Shown here: positions 1-8,863 of the stretch, piece after piece
Numbering within the stretch: position 1 is the stretch's first letter
Layout: every line of letters starts with the position of its first letter
IMG/VR virus record: IMGVR_UViG_3300037504_000796
Location: 1-35,860 of that record
Length of the DNA stretch: 35,860 nucleotides
Reading direction: 5' to 3' (one strand)
DNA from: a virus
Notes under the pieces: generated by a model
The model's database searches: none
Seen by the model: only the letters and a program-made list of their open reading frames with translations
Told to the model about the DNA's origin: nothing
Made by a program: the position numbers and the translations under genes

Positions 1-486
1 AAGCTGTGCATCCGCAAGCGCCCTGTGCTCCTGTTGCGGCAGACCATAATGATCAGCCGCCCGTGCCAGCGACATGCGGATATACTGATAGGTGTCCAGA
101 ACACGATAGCCGCCGAGGCTGATGGCCGGGAACGAGTTCGCCAGAGCGCCGAGATCGAAAGCGATGTTGTGGCCGGCAATGATGCGCCCTGCAGAAAGGT
201 GCTTTGCGAGGATTACCCCCACCTCAGAAGCCCCAGGAGCGCCGCTGAGGGCCTCCGAGGTCAATCCGTGCACCTCAACTGCCGCTGAGTCCTGAGCGCC
301 TGTGGGCGCTACGCGGGACGCCCAGCCGGCCGAATCCAGTCGGTTGTAGCCTGCGATTACGTCAGGAGTCCCCCAGCCGGGCTCGATGATCGGCTGGTAG
401 TCTACCCGGAACACGGCAACCTCGACCACTTCGCGGGAGAGGCCGAGACCGGTTGTCTCGGTGTCTATGTAGTGGATGGAGGTCAC
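1..486 (-). CDS. DnaQ-like 3'-5' exonuclease (DEDDh), cut by window edge
   Basis: This gene starts at GTG 486 and overlaps the stop of its upstream neighbour as GTGA; it runs off base 1 after 162 codons. The translation shows the DEDDh exonuclease motifs in order: D8 and E10 in DTETTGL (Exo I), D111 in GHNIAFD (Exo II), and H154 with D159 in HRALAD (Exo III). The family removes nucleotides from DNA or RNA 3' ends with two metal ions; in a phage it could serve proofreading, repair or nucleotide recycling. It lies last in the leftward late operon, after the lysis genes. Joining base 1 to base 35860 gives nine more codons and a TGA at 35833-35831, for a 171-residue protein, a normal size for a single exonuclease domain. 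The start lacks a clear Shine-Dalgarno, so translation probably depends on coupling. Family assignment is strong; the biological role is inferred. Confidence 0.88.
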   Translation of the reverse strand, partial: MTSIHYIDTETTGLGLSREVVEVAVFRVDYQPIIEPGWGTPDVIAGYNRLDSAGWASRVAPTGAQDSAAVEVHGLTSEALSGAPGASEVGVILAKHLSAGRIIAGHNIAFDLGALANSFPAISLGGYRVLDTYQYIRMSLARAADHYGLPQQEHRALADAQL

Positions 487-1169
487 AGGGAGATGGAGAA
501 CCCAGCGGTGAGGTGCGTCCCGGGCCGAACGGGTCCCAGCCGATACTCTCCGCCCAGGTCGAATGACGCATTGTCTGTGAGGTGGTATCCGGCCTTCGCT
601 CCTACGGCAGCCCACTCCAGGTCGGGCAGGTCAACAGTTGCGGCGGGCCCCGCCCACACCCGGCGATTGAGGGCGGCCCAGGCCAGGCCGCCCCCCACCT
701 CTCCGTCATCAGCCACCGAAGGCACTACAACCCGCCACCGGGCCCAAGCGGACTCCTCGGACACCTCCTCATATTCCCAATTCTCCAGAGGCACCCGGAT
801 TCCGTCCAGGCGGAGGTCCGGCACAACCCTGCCGTCCAGCCTGTACAGGCGCAGGTCCACCTCCACGTCTCTGGCCGGCCGGTGTATGGGCCCTCCTACC
901 ACTCCGCCCACGGAGTCCTCGGGCAGGGTCACTGCGCCTGTTCCTCGGCCCGCCCCGGTGATCTCTTCTGCAGGGGCCGGGAGCTCCAGGTCCGGTAAGT
1001 TGATTTCGGGTGAGCGGAAGATATCGCCCAGCACCCCCTTGTTCTGGCCGGTGATTGTGCGCTTCGCCCAGGTGACGGCATCATCATGGCAGATCGCCCC
1101 CCGGAAGCAAACCCCGAGGACCAGCAGGAGAATGGCGGTTGAGAGCGCCCACCGCAGAACGCCTTTCAT
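483..1169 (-). CDS. Membrane-anchored or secreted protein with barrel-like C-terminus
   Basis: The 228-residue product begins with a basic n-region and a hydrophobic segment (about residues 8-25), so it is either exported or inner-membrane anchored. A proline- and acid-rich middle follows (about 40-110). The C-terminal third has alternating polar and hydrophobic residues and ends in FSISL, the kind of terminus found on outer-membrane beta-strands. I do not recognise a named family. An AGGGGG Shine-Dalgarno lies just before ATG 1169, and the gene follows the amidase stop by one base, so it sits with lysis functions. Possible roles are an envelope-spanning lysis accessory (spanin-like) or a surface-modifying protein. 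The function is not demonstrable from sequence. Confidence 0.7.
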   Translation of the reverse strand: MKGVLRWALSTAILLLVLGVCFRGAICHDDAVTWAKRTITGQNKGVLGDIFRSPEINLPDLELPAPAEEITGAGRGTGAVTLPEDSVGGVVGGPIHRPARDVEVDLRLYRLDGRVVPDLRLDGIRVPLENWEYEEVSEESAWARWRVVVPSVADDGEVGGGLAWAALNRRVWAGPAATVDLPDLEWAAVGAKAGYHLTDNASFDLGGEYRLGPVRPGTHLTAGFSISL

Positions 1170-1170
1170 T

Positions 1171-1728
1171 CTACCCCCTTATCGTGTGTAGATCTATCGC
1201 CAGTGCCACCTTCGCTGCCAGTTTGCGTAGGTAGTTCCGGTTCCTCAGCAGTTGTGCCTCCTGGCGATTCGTGACGAAACCAAGCTCCACCAGCACTGCT
1301 GGCATGTGAGTCCCCGTCAGCACCGCGAAGGCGGCCTCCTTGTCCATGTCCCCGTCGCTTCGGTCCACGCGCACATGTACCCCGCTGACCGTGGTCAGGA
1401 TGGCTTCAGCGTACTCGTCCGACTCGGTATCGCCGGGAGAGGTCCATACCTCGAAGCCCAGGGCCTCTTCCGACTCCGCGGCGTTGCAGTGCAGGGAAAC
1501 GTACAGGTCTGCCTGCATGGCATTGGCTGCGTTGTATCGAGCCGCCAGCGGCATCTTCTGGCCTTGCAGGGGAGGGGAATGCGTGAACCACGCCTCATGC
1601 TGGCGCTGGATGAGCTCCTGCGCCAGAAACTGCGCGGCCGGATAGCAGGCATCGATCTCGCGGATGTAGCCTACGGCCCCGGGGTCTCTGCCGCCATGCC
1701 CGGGGTCGATGGCAACCCTGAGGCTCAC
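1171..1728 (-). CDS. N-acetylmuramoyl-L-alanine amidase (Amidase_3), endolysin
   Basis: This 185-residue protein is a single zinc-dependent Amidase_3 domain, which cleaves the amide bond between N-acetylmuramic acid and L-alanine of the stem peptide. The zinc ligands fit H11 in DPGHGG, E24 and H80 in SLHCNA, and the catalytic glutamate fits E148 in VELGFVTN. It has no signal peptide, transmembrane segment or wall-binding domain. As an endolysin it would need a holin to reach the periplasm, and such compact lysins suit a diderm host. Translation starts at GTG 1728, overlapping the stop of the coiled-coil gene as GTGA. The neighbouring tail genes upstream and membrane protein downstream support a lysis role. 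Confidence 0.93.
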   Translation of the reverse strand: MSLRVAIDPGHGGRDPGAVGYIREIDACYPAAQFLAQELIQRQHEAWFTHSPPLQGQKMPLAARYNAANAMQADLYVSLHCNAAESEEALGFEVWTSPGDTESDEYAEAILTTVSGVHVRVDRSDGDMDKEAAFAVLTGTHMPAVLVELGFVTNRQEAQLLRNRNYLRKLAAKVALAIDLHTIRG

Positions 1729-1907
1729 TCTTCGTCGCCAGAGGCCTCTTCCTCTGACTCCTCTCCCTCGAGCTTCGCGATCTTCTTCTTGGCCTTCGTC
1801 AGCTGGCCCTTCAGGGTTGTGACCTGACGCTTCAGGTCAGCGTTCTCCTCGATGAGGTCCGCGCTGGCCGCTCCCGGTGCTTTTCTCTCTCTCGCAAGCT
1901 GGGGCAT
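1725..1907 (-). CDS. Small acidic-tailed coiled-coil protein
   Basis: A 60-residue protein with a predicted helix of heptad-like Leu/Val spacing (about residues 18-48, with repeated LK and KK) and a very acidic C-terminus (EEESEEEASGDEE type). There is no signal peptide or transmembrane helix, so it is probably cytoplasmic or part of a virion complex. I chose ATG 1907 over GTG 1910 because GGAGGG lies at better spacing from it. It sits between the last tail gene and the amidase and overlaps the latter by GTGA. It could be a tail-fibre chaperone or a lysis regulator, but no family is recognised. Confidence 0.65.
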   Translation of the reverse strand: MPQLARERKAPGAASADLIEENADLKRQVTTLKGQLTKAKKKIAKLEGEESEEEASGDEE

Positions 1908-1919
1908 CACGCCCTCCCT

Positions 1920-4514
1920 TCATGGATAGTATGGATCCTCGCCATCCACTGCGGTCAATTCTCCTCTCTCCGGGAGCCCTTCCCGGCGGAGGACCCGGCA
2001 CACCGCAAAGCCGGTCTTGTCGTTCCCGCTGGCCCGAATATGTATCTCATCCAGGTCCGTGTCGCGGGTGTATGTCGCCTTCCCTATGTGGTCGCCGTTG
2101 ATGTAGAAGTGAGCCACGCCCTCTTCTAGGCCCATCGCCAGGAAGTCAGTGGGCCACCCTGAAGAGGTGGTGCCCCGCTGGCCGCAACCATTCGGAGCTT
2201 CGATGACCCAGCTCCAGGAAATGGGGTATGAGGTGATGTCAGTCGTGTAGCCTAGGCAGTATCGGGACTCCTCGCAGGTCGGGTTGGGGGGCGGTGGCCA
2301 GGGATCCCTGCGGATGAAGAATGCGAGGGCCTTTGTGCCGGAGGAGTCCATCCACCAGCACAGCGGCCAGTCCTGGAAGGTGTCGCGCACGGTGAAGGAA
2401 TATGGAGCGCCCCGGACACTGTACTGAAGCTCAAGTATGTCAACCTTGGGGGTGACCGCCCCCGTTGTCGCTGGGCTGATGGCGTCTGACTTGATCTCCA
2501 CCACATCCCCCCCGGAGGAAGCAGCCAAATTTATTAGAGGAGCCTGCCAGCACTCGAACACGAACTCAGGCGGGTTGGCCAGTGCGGTCCATTCGACAGA
2601 GCCCTCCCGGTTCTCGCCCCAGGCCCGGTTCGCAAAGTCCAGATTGTGGTCCTCATCCACCCAGCGCCATATACCTCTCGGCGTGTCCTCTTGGAACAGG
2701 GAGTGCGCCCCCTTCCAGTATGGCCAGCGGTACAGGGTGAACTGCGCCTGGCTCTCTGTTGGGCCCTTCTCCCGGCTCAATACCAGGAAGGGCTCATCCT
2801 CCAGCTCGTAGGTCTCCGATGTGATTTTCACCTGATCTCCTGCGCTCCAGGGAAGGGTGCGGTGCCCAGCCACCAAGGTGAGTACATCTGGGGCGTCACA
2901 GTATCTCGGAGCCAACTGCCGGAGGATAGCCCATTTGCACATCTCCCGCATGATCGTGTACTGCCAGTAGTCCAGCGGCAGCTCGATGTTCGTGATGGTG
3001 TAGCCCATCTCTATGTTGGACAGCGGAGTCCGCCCGTACACCTCTATTGGGTAGTTGGGGCTGTAGGTCTCCAGCCCGGCCGCGTGCGGAACATGGCGCT
3101 TCAGGACGGCTTGCCCCCGCTGGACGTGCTTGGATATGTCCAGCTCCCATACCCTCATGGAGGGCCGATACACCGCCGGGTGGAACACGTGTATCCGGCC
3201 GTCATGTCCGCTCCCGATGAACAGCCCGAGGGTGATGGCCAGGCTCTCGGTCAGGCTCTTGGCCGTGAAGTCCTCCAGCTCCGTGGTTGTGTAGCTGAGA
3301 AGCATCCAGGTGCCCACAAACCGCTGGTACAGCCAGAACCAGTCGCCGGTGTACGCCCCCTGCTCGTAGCTGTCGTGATAATCGAATACTCCAGTGCGGA
3401 CCCGCCTGGGGCTGTTGACCAGCATATCCCAGATGATGCGCAGGGCCTGCTCATCTTCGTACTCCACCCTGTCGCCGTGGATGGGGAGTATGCGGTGCGT
3501 TGTGGCCTCCCGATATGACGCCAGGATGTCCTCCAGGCCCAGATCCATCTTCTGCCCGAGCCGGCGGCCCGCCCTCTTCACCCGGCTCCGGAATGAGTTA
3601 ACCAGCTCCCGGGTCCCGAGGCCGTCCCGCAGGTAGAAGTCCAGCGTCAGCTCTGTGCCCTCAAGCTGTGCCGGCGTTGCCGCCCCGGAGTCCCGGAGGG
3701 TGATGCCGCCCGGGTTGCTGTCCTTCAGGCTCCAGGTCTCAGGCAGTTGAATCTCCTGAGATGCCCAGTCCGACATCCCCAGAATAGACAGGTCACTGGA
3801 CAGCGACGCGTCTGACTCGGCGGAGTCCGTCTTGGCCAGGTTGGCCGACAGCTCCAGCTCCGCCTTCCACTTCATGCTGTCCCGCTGGATCTGGGCCAGC
3901 GCCTTCGCGGAGAGGTCCGGCCGCTCAAAGCTGAAGTCACCTGCGGCCGAGTATCCGTTGTCCTCGCAGGGCCAGTCCAGCCCAAGAAACAGGCGTATCT
4001 GCGGCTGTAGGCCGTAGGCCACCGGGATGAAGGCCGACCCGACATTGCCGGAGGTCAGGACGGACAACCCCACGCCGTAATCTACGAAGTCATCAATGGG
4101 CACCGCCCCCAGGTTCTGAAGGGGCAGATAGTACCAGCCCTCTTTGTACACGTTCACCGCTTTGTAGCTTCCGCCGGCGGCTCCCCATACCGTGTTCATC
4201 TGCGCCACTGAATAGGTGTCGCCCCAGGTGGTCTGCAGAGGCCGGACCCACACCTGAACGTAGGTGCCGGAGAGGTCGAACTCACCAGTGGCCCGCGACA
4301 CGTAGAACAGCAACCCTCCGTGTTCGCACCAGGCATCCCATATCGGCACGGAGCCCTTGAATTTGATCGCCGTCCGCCAGAGCTGGTTGCTGGAGTTGGC
4401 CGAGACCACGCAGAACTCACCATTGTGCGAGACACTGGAGCCGGTTGGCTCCCAGGTGGCACAACGGTCCATAGGGAAGATCACCGGGTTGGCTACGGGT
4501 GGAGAGGTGGCCAT
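1920..4514 (-). CDS. Tail-tip / tail-hub-like protein
   Basis: This 864-residue protein follows the tape measure and two tail proteins, the usual place for tail-tip, hub or receptor-binding components. It has no signal peptide. The central region (about 500-640) includes a block around WSAGDQVKITSETYELEDE followed by a strand-rich stretch with an FLVLSREKG-type turn, similar in style to hub domains that end in repeated beta-strands. The C-terminal part (about 700-860) is rich in aromatic residues and resembles a lectin-like sandwich (AHFYINGDHIGKATY). The many Trp residues fit a glycan- or receptor-contacting role. The start is ATG 4514 with GGAG upstream, overlapping the previous stop as TGATG. 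Virion tail identity comes from position and composition; exact function is inferred. Confidence 0.75.
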   Translation of the reverse strand: MATSPPVANPVIFPMDRCATWEPTGSSVSHNGEFCVVSANSSNQLWRTAIKFKGSVPIWDAWCEHGGLLFYVSRATGEFDLSGTYVQVWVRPLQTTWGDTYSVAQMNTVWGAAGGSYKAVNVYKEGWYYLPLQNLGAVPIDDFVDYGVGLSVLTSGNVGSAFIPVAYGLQPQIRLFLGLDWPCEDNGYSAAGDFSFERPDLSAKALAQIQRDSMKWKAELELSANLAKTDSAESDASLSSDLSILGMSDWASQEIQLPETWSLKDSNPGGITLRDSGAATPAQLEGTELTLDFYLRDGLGTRELVNSFRSRVKRAGRRLGQKMDLGLEDILASYREATTHRILPIHGDRVEYEDEQALRIIWDMLVNSPRRVRTGVFDYHDSYEQGAYTGDWFWLYQRFVGTWMLLSYTTTELEDFTAKSLTESLAITLGLFIGSGHDGRIHVFHPAVYRPSMRVWELDISKHVQRGQAVLKRHVPHAAGLETYSPNYPIEVYGRTPLSNIEMGYTITNIELPLDYWQYTIMREMCKWAILRQLAPRYCDAPDVLTLVAGHRTLPWSAGDQVKITSETYELEDEPFLVLSREKGPTESQAQFTLYRWPYWKGAHSLFQEDTPRGIWRWVDEDHNLDFANRAWGENREGSVEWTALANPPEFVFECWQAPLINLAASSGGDVVEIKSDAISPATTGAVTPKVDILELQYSVRGAPYSFTVRDTFQDWPLCWWMDSSGTKALAFFIRRDPWPPPPNPTCEESRYCLGYTTDITSYPISWSWVIEAPNGCGQRGTTSSGWPTDFLAMGLEEGVAHFYINGDHIGKATYTRDTDLDEIHIRASGNDKTGFAVCRVLRREGLPERGELTAVDGEDPYYP

Positions 4515-6217
4515 CAGTATTTCTCCGTCTCAACGCCTTCAACTGTTCCCCGGTACATCTTCTTGCGGATGCCGTGGGTCAGGTTGTGCTTCAGGTAGTA
4601 GGAGCGCCCCAGGGTGTTCCGAGCCACGTCAATCACGTGTTCGTTGCTGAGATAATCCAGCATCTGACTGATAGTGCCCTCGGAGTTGTCGTGATTCAGG
4701 ACTGTCACCCCTCCGATGATGCCGTCCAGTTGCTTTGCTCCGCTCTCATCGCTCCCCACCCAGAGCTTGTCCAGGATGCCACTGGGGAGGGTGGTACTGT
4801 CGCAGGAGTACACGGTGTCAGGGTCACTGAGCATCACGATGTCTGCGTACACCTTCGTGTCGTCCATCGACAGCAGACACAAGAAGCTATCACCCCGGGT
4901 GTATCCGGTCAGGTTCTCAGTATCCAGCAGGGACCCGTCAGCCTTGAGCGACATATGGGCCCCCCCGAGCCCTCCACCTATCTCCAGGGACAGGGACCCG
5001 CTGTTATGGTCGGACGCCTCCAGCGTCAGGACCCGCTCGCTGGTACAGATTCCGGAGGTCCAGCCCGGCTGGATGTAGCAGAAGGCCACGGCCCGGGTTC
5101 CGGCGTTGGGGTTGAAGGGCGTCGGAAGAGCATAGCTCAACTGACTCCCGGACCAGGTGGCGTTGTTTCGGTCCGTGCCCACCCCGACCATATGGGTGTG
5201 GCATCGGGCATCGAGGACCTGTGGAGCCGTGAAGATGATCTCACCAGTGCTGGAGGTGAGCTTCAGCCGTAGCACCGCAGATGGCGTCCCGGCCGGCGTG
5301 GAAAAGCTGTCCCGGATTACACCACTGGCGTAGGTGTCGGTGATGCTGAAGGTGCGGGTGACTCCGCCCCCAAAGTCAATCTCCACCTCTCCCGTAGCTC
5401 CAAACGTCTGATACCCCACGAACAGGGCGCAGTTGGAGCTTCCCGTGGGACTGAAGCTGGCGCTCTCCCACGCGAAGTCCGCCGGCACAGAAGATGGCTT
5501 GGCCAGGTACACGCTCTTCAGGTCCGGCTCCAGGAAGCTGTAATCCAGTACGCCATACTGGTCCTCCGGCGTGACCGCGGATACTATGGACCAGTCAGCC
5601 GGCATCGAAGGGTTGACCAGGCCCTCATTGGTGAAGCCGGCGTTGTCTATAAGATTCTGCCCGCCCTTGTAGCAGAAGGCCCCTGCGTCCAACGGGAATG
5701 GGGCATAATCGGCCGAGCCGGGAGCATAGCCCATAATGGGTATCCGGTCCTCCGGGAGGGCCTTCAGCGCCAGCCCTGTGGAGGTATCGTACTGGACAGA
5801 GTAGATGCCCCCCTGCGACACGCTGATGGTCTCCGTTGCCTCAACCGGGTCTCCTCCGGCCTTCCAGCGGAGAGGCGCCGCCAGGATGAGCCGGCCAGAC
5901 TCCACGGTGTAGATGTGGGCTTTCACGCCCTCTGCCCTCATTAGCTCCAGGATCTGATACACCCAGGCCGGATAGGCATTGCTCGGGAGGATGATGTTGC
6001 GCCTGGAGTCTCCGTATGGAGTGACCGCCAGGGCTCCGTTGTTCAGCTCCAGTTCATCTGTCACGTCCACGTTCTGATACTTCGGCCGAGGCGTGATGGG
6101 CAGGGTGATGGCCAGCCTGGGCCTCTCGCCCAGCTCCGACACAATGGTACACTTCAGGCTGTCCCCATACAGAGCCCCGGATGGAATATCAGGGATGTCT
6201 CCAAAGGTCCCGGCCAT
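4514..6217 (-). CDS. Tail protein with LamG-like C-terminal domain
   Basis: The 567-residue product begins with DIPSGALYGDSLKCT and a PRLAITLPITPRP segment that is repeated almost intact in the next gene upstream (6234-6716). Residues about 330-500 look like a concanavalin/LamG-type jelly roll (RAVAFCYIQPGW, LSLEIGGGLGGAHMSL, DKLWVGSDESGAKQLDGIIGGV), with the usual 'G.ID.V.V' ending of such folds. These domains bind carbohydrate or mediate adhesion in phage tails. It starts at ATG 6217 with GGGAGG about nine bases upstream, overlapping a TGA in the -1 frame of the previous gene. It is probably a distal tail or receptor-binding component. The LamG reading is moderate, the tail reading strong. 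Confidence 0.78.
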   Translation of the reverse strand: MAGTFGDIPDIPSGALYGDSLKCTIVSELGERPRLAITLPITPRPKYQNVDVTDELELNNGALAVTPYGDSRRNIILPSNAYPAWVYQILELMRAEGVKAHIYTVESGRLILAAPLRWKAGGDPVEATETISVSQGGIYSVQYDTSTGLALKALPEDRIPIMGYAPGSADYAPFPLDAGAFCYKGGQNLIDNAGFTNEGLVNPSMPADWSIVSAVTPEDQYGVLDYSFLEPDLKSVYLAKPSSVPADFAWESASFSPTGSSNCALFVGYQTFGATGEVEIDFGGGVTRTFSITDTYASGVIRDSFSTPAGTPSAVLRLKLTSSTGEIIFTAPQVLDARCHTHMVGVGTDRNNATWSGSQLSYALPTPFNPNAGTRAVAFCYIQPGWTSGICTSERVLTLEASDHNSGSLSLEIGGGLGGAHMSLKADGSLLDTENLTGYTRGDSFLCLLSMDDTKVYADIVMLSDPDTVYSCDSTTLPSGILDKLWVGSDESGAKQLDGIIGGVTVLNHDNSEGTISQMLDYLSNEHVIDVARNTLGRSYYLKHNLTHGIRKKMYRGTVEGVETEKY

Positions 6218-6233
6218 CAGCCATACCTCCCAA

Positions 6234-6716
6234 TCATCGTCCCGACCCGCACCAACTCACCCTCGGTGAGTATCGGGTTCCTGGCGTACGCGTTGAAGGT
6301 GTTGCCCGCTCCTCCGGGTCCTGCAGCGGCCCGGGAGAGCAGCCTGACTCTGATTCTCTCGGTTGTCGCCGCGTCCATGTCGGCTTCTTGGTCATGCCTT
6401 CACCCCGGCCTATCAGCGTCAGGAACCTGTCGCCCAACTGGCCATGAGATGGAGCCATAAACCCGGCAGCGGCCCTGTACATATGGGCTCCGGCTCCCGG
6501 GCTCCCGCCCTCCTTGAATGAGAATATGCCCCCCAGGGGCCCGCCACCACCACCGAACGACTCGCCGCCCGGCCCCTGAGGCGAGAACGCGGGACGGGGG
6601 GGCACCGACAGGGTAACAGCCTTCCGGGGACGCTGGCCCATCTCCGTGGTGACTGTGCATTTCAGGGTATCGCCGTAGAGCGCTCCGCTCGGAATGTCGG
6701 GTAGCGATACGCCCAT
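6234..6716 (-). CDS. Short tail protein with frameshifted tape-measure-like C-terminus
   Basis: The uninterrupted frame gives 160 residues, but only about the first 107 look genuine. The N-terminus (DIPSGALYGDTLKCT) duplicates that of the downstream 567-residue tail protein. The middle has a glycine-rich stretch and HGQLGDRFLTLIGRGEG, matching FGQMGDRYPVILSRGE near the end of the tape measure. After about base 6390 similarity passes to the -1 frame, which reads NPILTEGELVRVGTMIGRYG and stops at TGA 6219-6217, overlapping the next ATG. The tape measure ends HPILTEGELARIGTAIRRFS. The intended product is therefore about 166 residues over 6217-6716. A real indel, a sequencing error or a -1 recoding event could explain it. 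A strong AGGAGG precedes ATG 6716. Confidence 0.7.
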   Translation of the reverse strand: MGVSLPDIPSGALYGDTLKCTVTTEMGQRPRKAVTLSVPPRPAFSPQGPGGESFGGGGGPLGGIFSFKEGGSPGAGAHMYRAAAGFMAPSHGQLGDRFLTLIGRGEGMTKKPTWTRRQPRESESGCSPGPLQDPEERATPSTRTPGTRYSPRVSWCGSGR

Positions 6717-8863
6717 TACGAGAACCTCCTGATGGCAGTGCCTATTCTGGCCAGCTCGCCCTCTGTGAGTATAGGATGGCGGGAGATTATTGTCAGGTTG
6801 ACGCCGCCACTCTTGCCCATGGCCTCGGCTACAAGCTGCTCATGTACTCGCTGCGCCCGAGTGGCCTGCACGTCCTCCCGGGGCTGGACTATCTCGCCCC
6901 TGGAGAGGATCACCGGGTATCGGTCCCCCATCTGCCCGAAATCGGGAACCGTAATGCCAGCCTGGGCCTTCCGGGACCCCTGGAGCCCCGGAATGCCTCC
7001 GGCGTTGAGTCCGAACATCGAAAGCGGCCCGCCAGTGCCGAGGGCGCCCCCGGACACAAGCCGAAGCACAAGTTGGAATGCAGCCATCGCCACTATCTGT
7101 ATGAGCATCTGCTTGAATTGCTCGCCCCACGCCTGCAGACCTTCCACGCCATCGCGGGCGAAGGCATTGGACATTCCCTGCCCGATGCCCATCACCCAGG
7201 AGTTGATGGAGGACAGCCGCTGCTCGAACTCCGCCGCAGCTTGCTCCTGCTTGGCGCGGGCCCGATCGAGATGGGCCATCTCCTCTTCTCGCGCCTCTCG
7301 GGCCTTGTCCAGTATCTCCTGCTGGAGCGCGTATTCCTCCTCCTTCGCGGTTCTCCGCTCCTGCTGCATACTCCGCTCGGTCTGTTGGAGCTGGTTGAGA
7401 TACTGGACCATCGCCTGCTTCTCTTCTTCCGTCAGGGCGAGCTGGTTGAGATTGGCCTTGTCCAGCGCTTCCGGATACTGCTCGATGATGGTCTTGAGTT
7501 CCCGGGCGTCCGCGATGGCCTCGTCAGCCCGTTCGGATTCCTCGCCTTCTCCGAATACGGCGGCGATCACGGAGCCGAACTTGTCCTGGATGTCCGCCAG
7601 AGGTCCCAGCATCTCCTGTAAGGCGCCGGTTACCCGGTTGAATGCTCCGGTAACCTCCGCGTCCTCGAACCCTTCCATCCGCTCGCGGAGGCGGCCGAAC
7701 TGTTCCTCGGTGAGGGATGACTCGTCCCCCACAGAGGCGATGGCTCGACCGGCCAGAGTATTGCCGAGGGTCAGAGCATCCAACCAAGAGCGGTCCTCCC
7801 AGGCATCCTGCAGCGTGTAAGCGTCCTCTGTTGCCTCCTCCAGCGCCTGACTGAACTGCCGCTGGGCCTCTTCGGCGGTAAGATGCCCTCCTGCAACCCT
7901 CTCCTCTAGCGTGTCCGCCAAACGGCTCAGGGCGCGTTCTGCGATGTCCACCTCTCCGGTCCACGCGAAATCAGCCAACTCCGAAGCAGCCGCCACAACG
8001 TCGAGTATCTTGGCTGCCACGTCAACGGTAATCGGCAGCAAGTCCTGCATCGCAGACATGAGCTTCGGGATGGCCACCTCGGCAACATCAGAGAACTCCT
8101 GCGCCATCTCGCGGATTTCGGGGATAGAGTCCTTGACGACAGGAATGAGCTTTTGGCCCAGTTCAATGAGCAGGTCGTTGATCTCGTCCCGGAGCCCTCG
8201 CATCTGATTAGCGAAGCTATCAGCGGTCCGGGCGGCATCTCCCTGCGCATCGGTGGTGGAGGCCAACGTAATCCCGAGAATGGCGGCGGCCTTCTCCTGT
8301 GCGGTAAGCGCCCCTTCTCCGTCCCAGAGTCCTTCGTTGAGGGCGTACTGCTTGATCTCAGTCTCTTGCGCCACCACTCCGTATTTGCGCAGCGTCTCGG
8401 TATTACCCACCAGGGCGGACTGGATGTCCATGATGACCTGCTGGGTGGGCAAGTTGTTGAAGCTGGCCAGGTCCTGCGAGAGCTGGACTACCTGCACGGA
8501 CAGATCAGCCGCTTCTTCTCGGGCGAACCCCAGAGGCACGAACGTATCCTGGAGCGTGGAGGCGTAGCCCATCATCGAGCGGGCAGAACGGTTGATCTCG
8601 TCGCCTATTGCTTCAAGCTCTCCCCGGACCCGCTCAGCCTCGCCCTTGAATACTGCCTTGAACTTGGACTCCGTCTCCTCGAAGGCGGAGGCGGCCTGAA
8701 TCGCCTTGAACGCCAGTCCAGCCAGCGCGGCGGCACCCGCGACCGCGGCCAGCTTGGCCCGGGCCTTCAGTCGATCGAACGAAGCTGCCGAACGGTCCAC
8801 GACCCTGCTCAACTGGTCCTTCGCCCGCAACAGGAGCTCTACAACATCAGCTGTCCTTGGCAT
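6716..8863 (-). CDS. Tail tape measure protein (TP901-type)
   Basis: This 715-residue protein shows the usual tape-measure order. A short N-terminal helix is followed by an Ala-rich hydrophobic segment (about 38-60), the TP901/PhageMin_Tail region (FEETESKFKAVF, TLQDTFVPLGFAREEAADL, about 60-260), long helices, and a highly charged coiled coil (about 490-560). A second hydrophobic segment (about 590-615, IQIVAMAAFQLVLRLVSG) and a Gly-rich tail with FGQMGDRYPVILSRGE complete it. It sets tail length and helps DNA delivery; 715 residues predicts roughly a 100-nm tail by the family rule of about 0.15 nm per residue. It starts at ATG 8863, inside the last 17 bases of the upstream gene. Its C-terminus is partly duplicated in the next gene. 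Confidence 0.9.
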   Translation of the reverse strand: MPRTADVVELLLRAKDQLSRVVDRSAASFDRLKARAKLAAVAGAAALAGLAFKAIQAASAFEETESKFKAVFKGEAERVRGELEAIGDEINRSARSMMGYASTLQDTFVPLGFAREEAADLSVQVVQLSQDLASFNNLPTQQVIMDIQSALVGNTETLRKYGVVAQETEIKQYALNEGLWDGEGALTAQEKAAAILGITLASTTDAQGDAARTADSFANQMRGLRDEINDLLIELGQKLIPVVKDSIPEIREMAQEFSDVAEVAIPKLMSAMQDLLPITVDVAAKILDVVAAASELADFAWTGEVDIAERALSRLADTLEERVAGGHLTAEEAQRQFSQALEEATEDAYTLQDAWEDRSWLDALTLGNTLAGRAIASVGDESSLTEEQFGRLRERMEGFEDAEVTGAFNRVTGALQEMLGPLADIQDKFGSVIAAVFGEGEESERADEAIADARELKTIIEQYPEALDKANLNQLALTEEEKQAMVQYLNQLQQTERSMQQERRTAKEEEYALQQEILDKAREAREEEMAHLDRARAKQEQAAAEFEQRLSSINSWVMGIGQGMSNAFARDGVEGLQAWGEQFKQMLIQIVAMAAFQLVLRLVSGGALGTGGPLSMFGLNAGGIPGLQGSRKAQAGITVPDFGQMGDRYPVILSRGEIVQPREDVQATRAQRVHEQLVAEAMGKSGGVNLTIISRHPILTEGELARIGTAIRRFS

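Noticed and set aside
472-1191. Plus-strand frame of 239 codons over the barrel-like gene
   Set aside because: Antisense shadow with Pro/Arg/Ser-rich composition; the minus-strand gene has a signal peptide, ribosome site and coupling.
2646-3518. Plus-strand frame of 290 codons over the tail-tip gene
   Set aside because: No recognisable motif, and the minus strand is a continuous 864-codon gene.
6732-7820. Long plus-strand frame (362 codons) opposite the tape measure
   Set aside because: It is the antisense of a strong coding gene in GC-rich DNA, is rich in Ser/Arg/Ala without domain features, and has no ribosome site.
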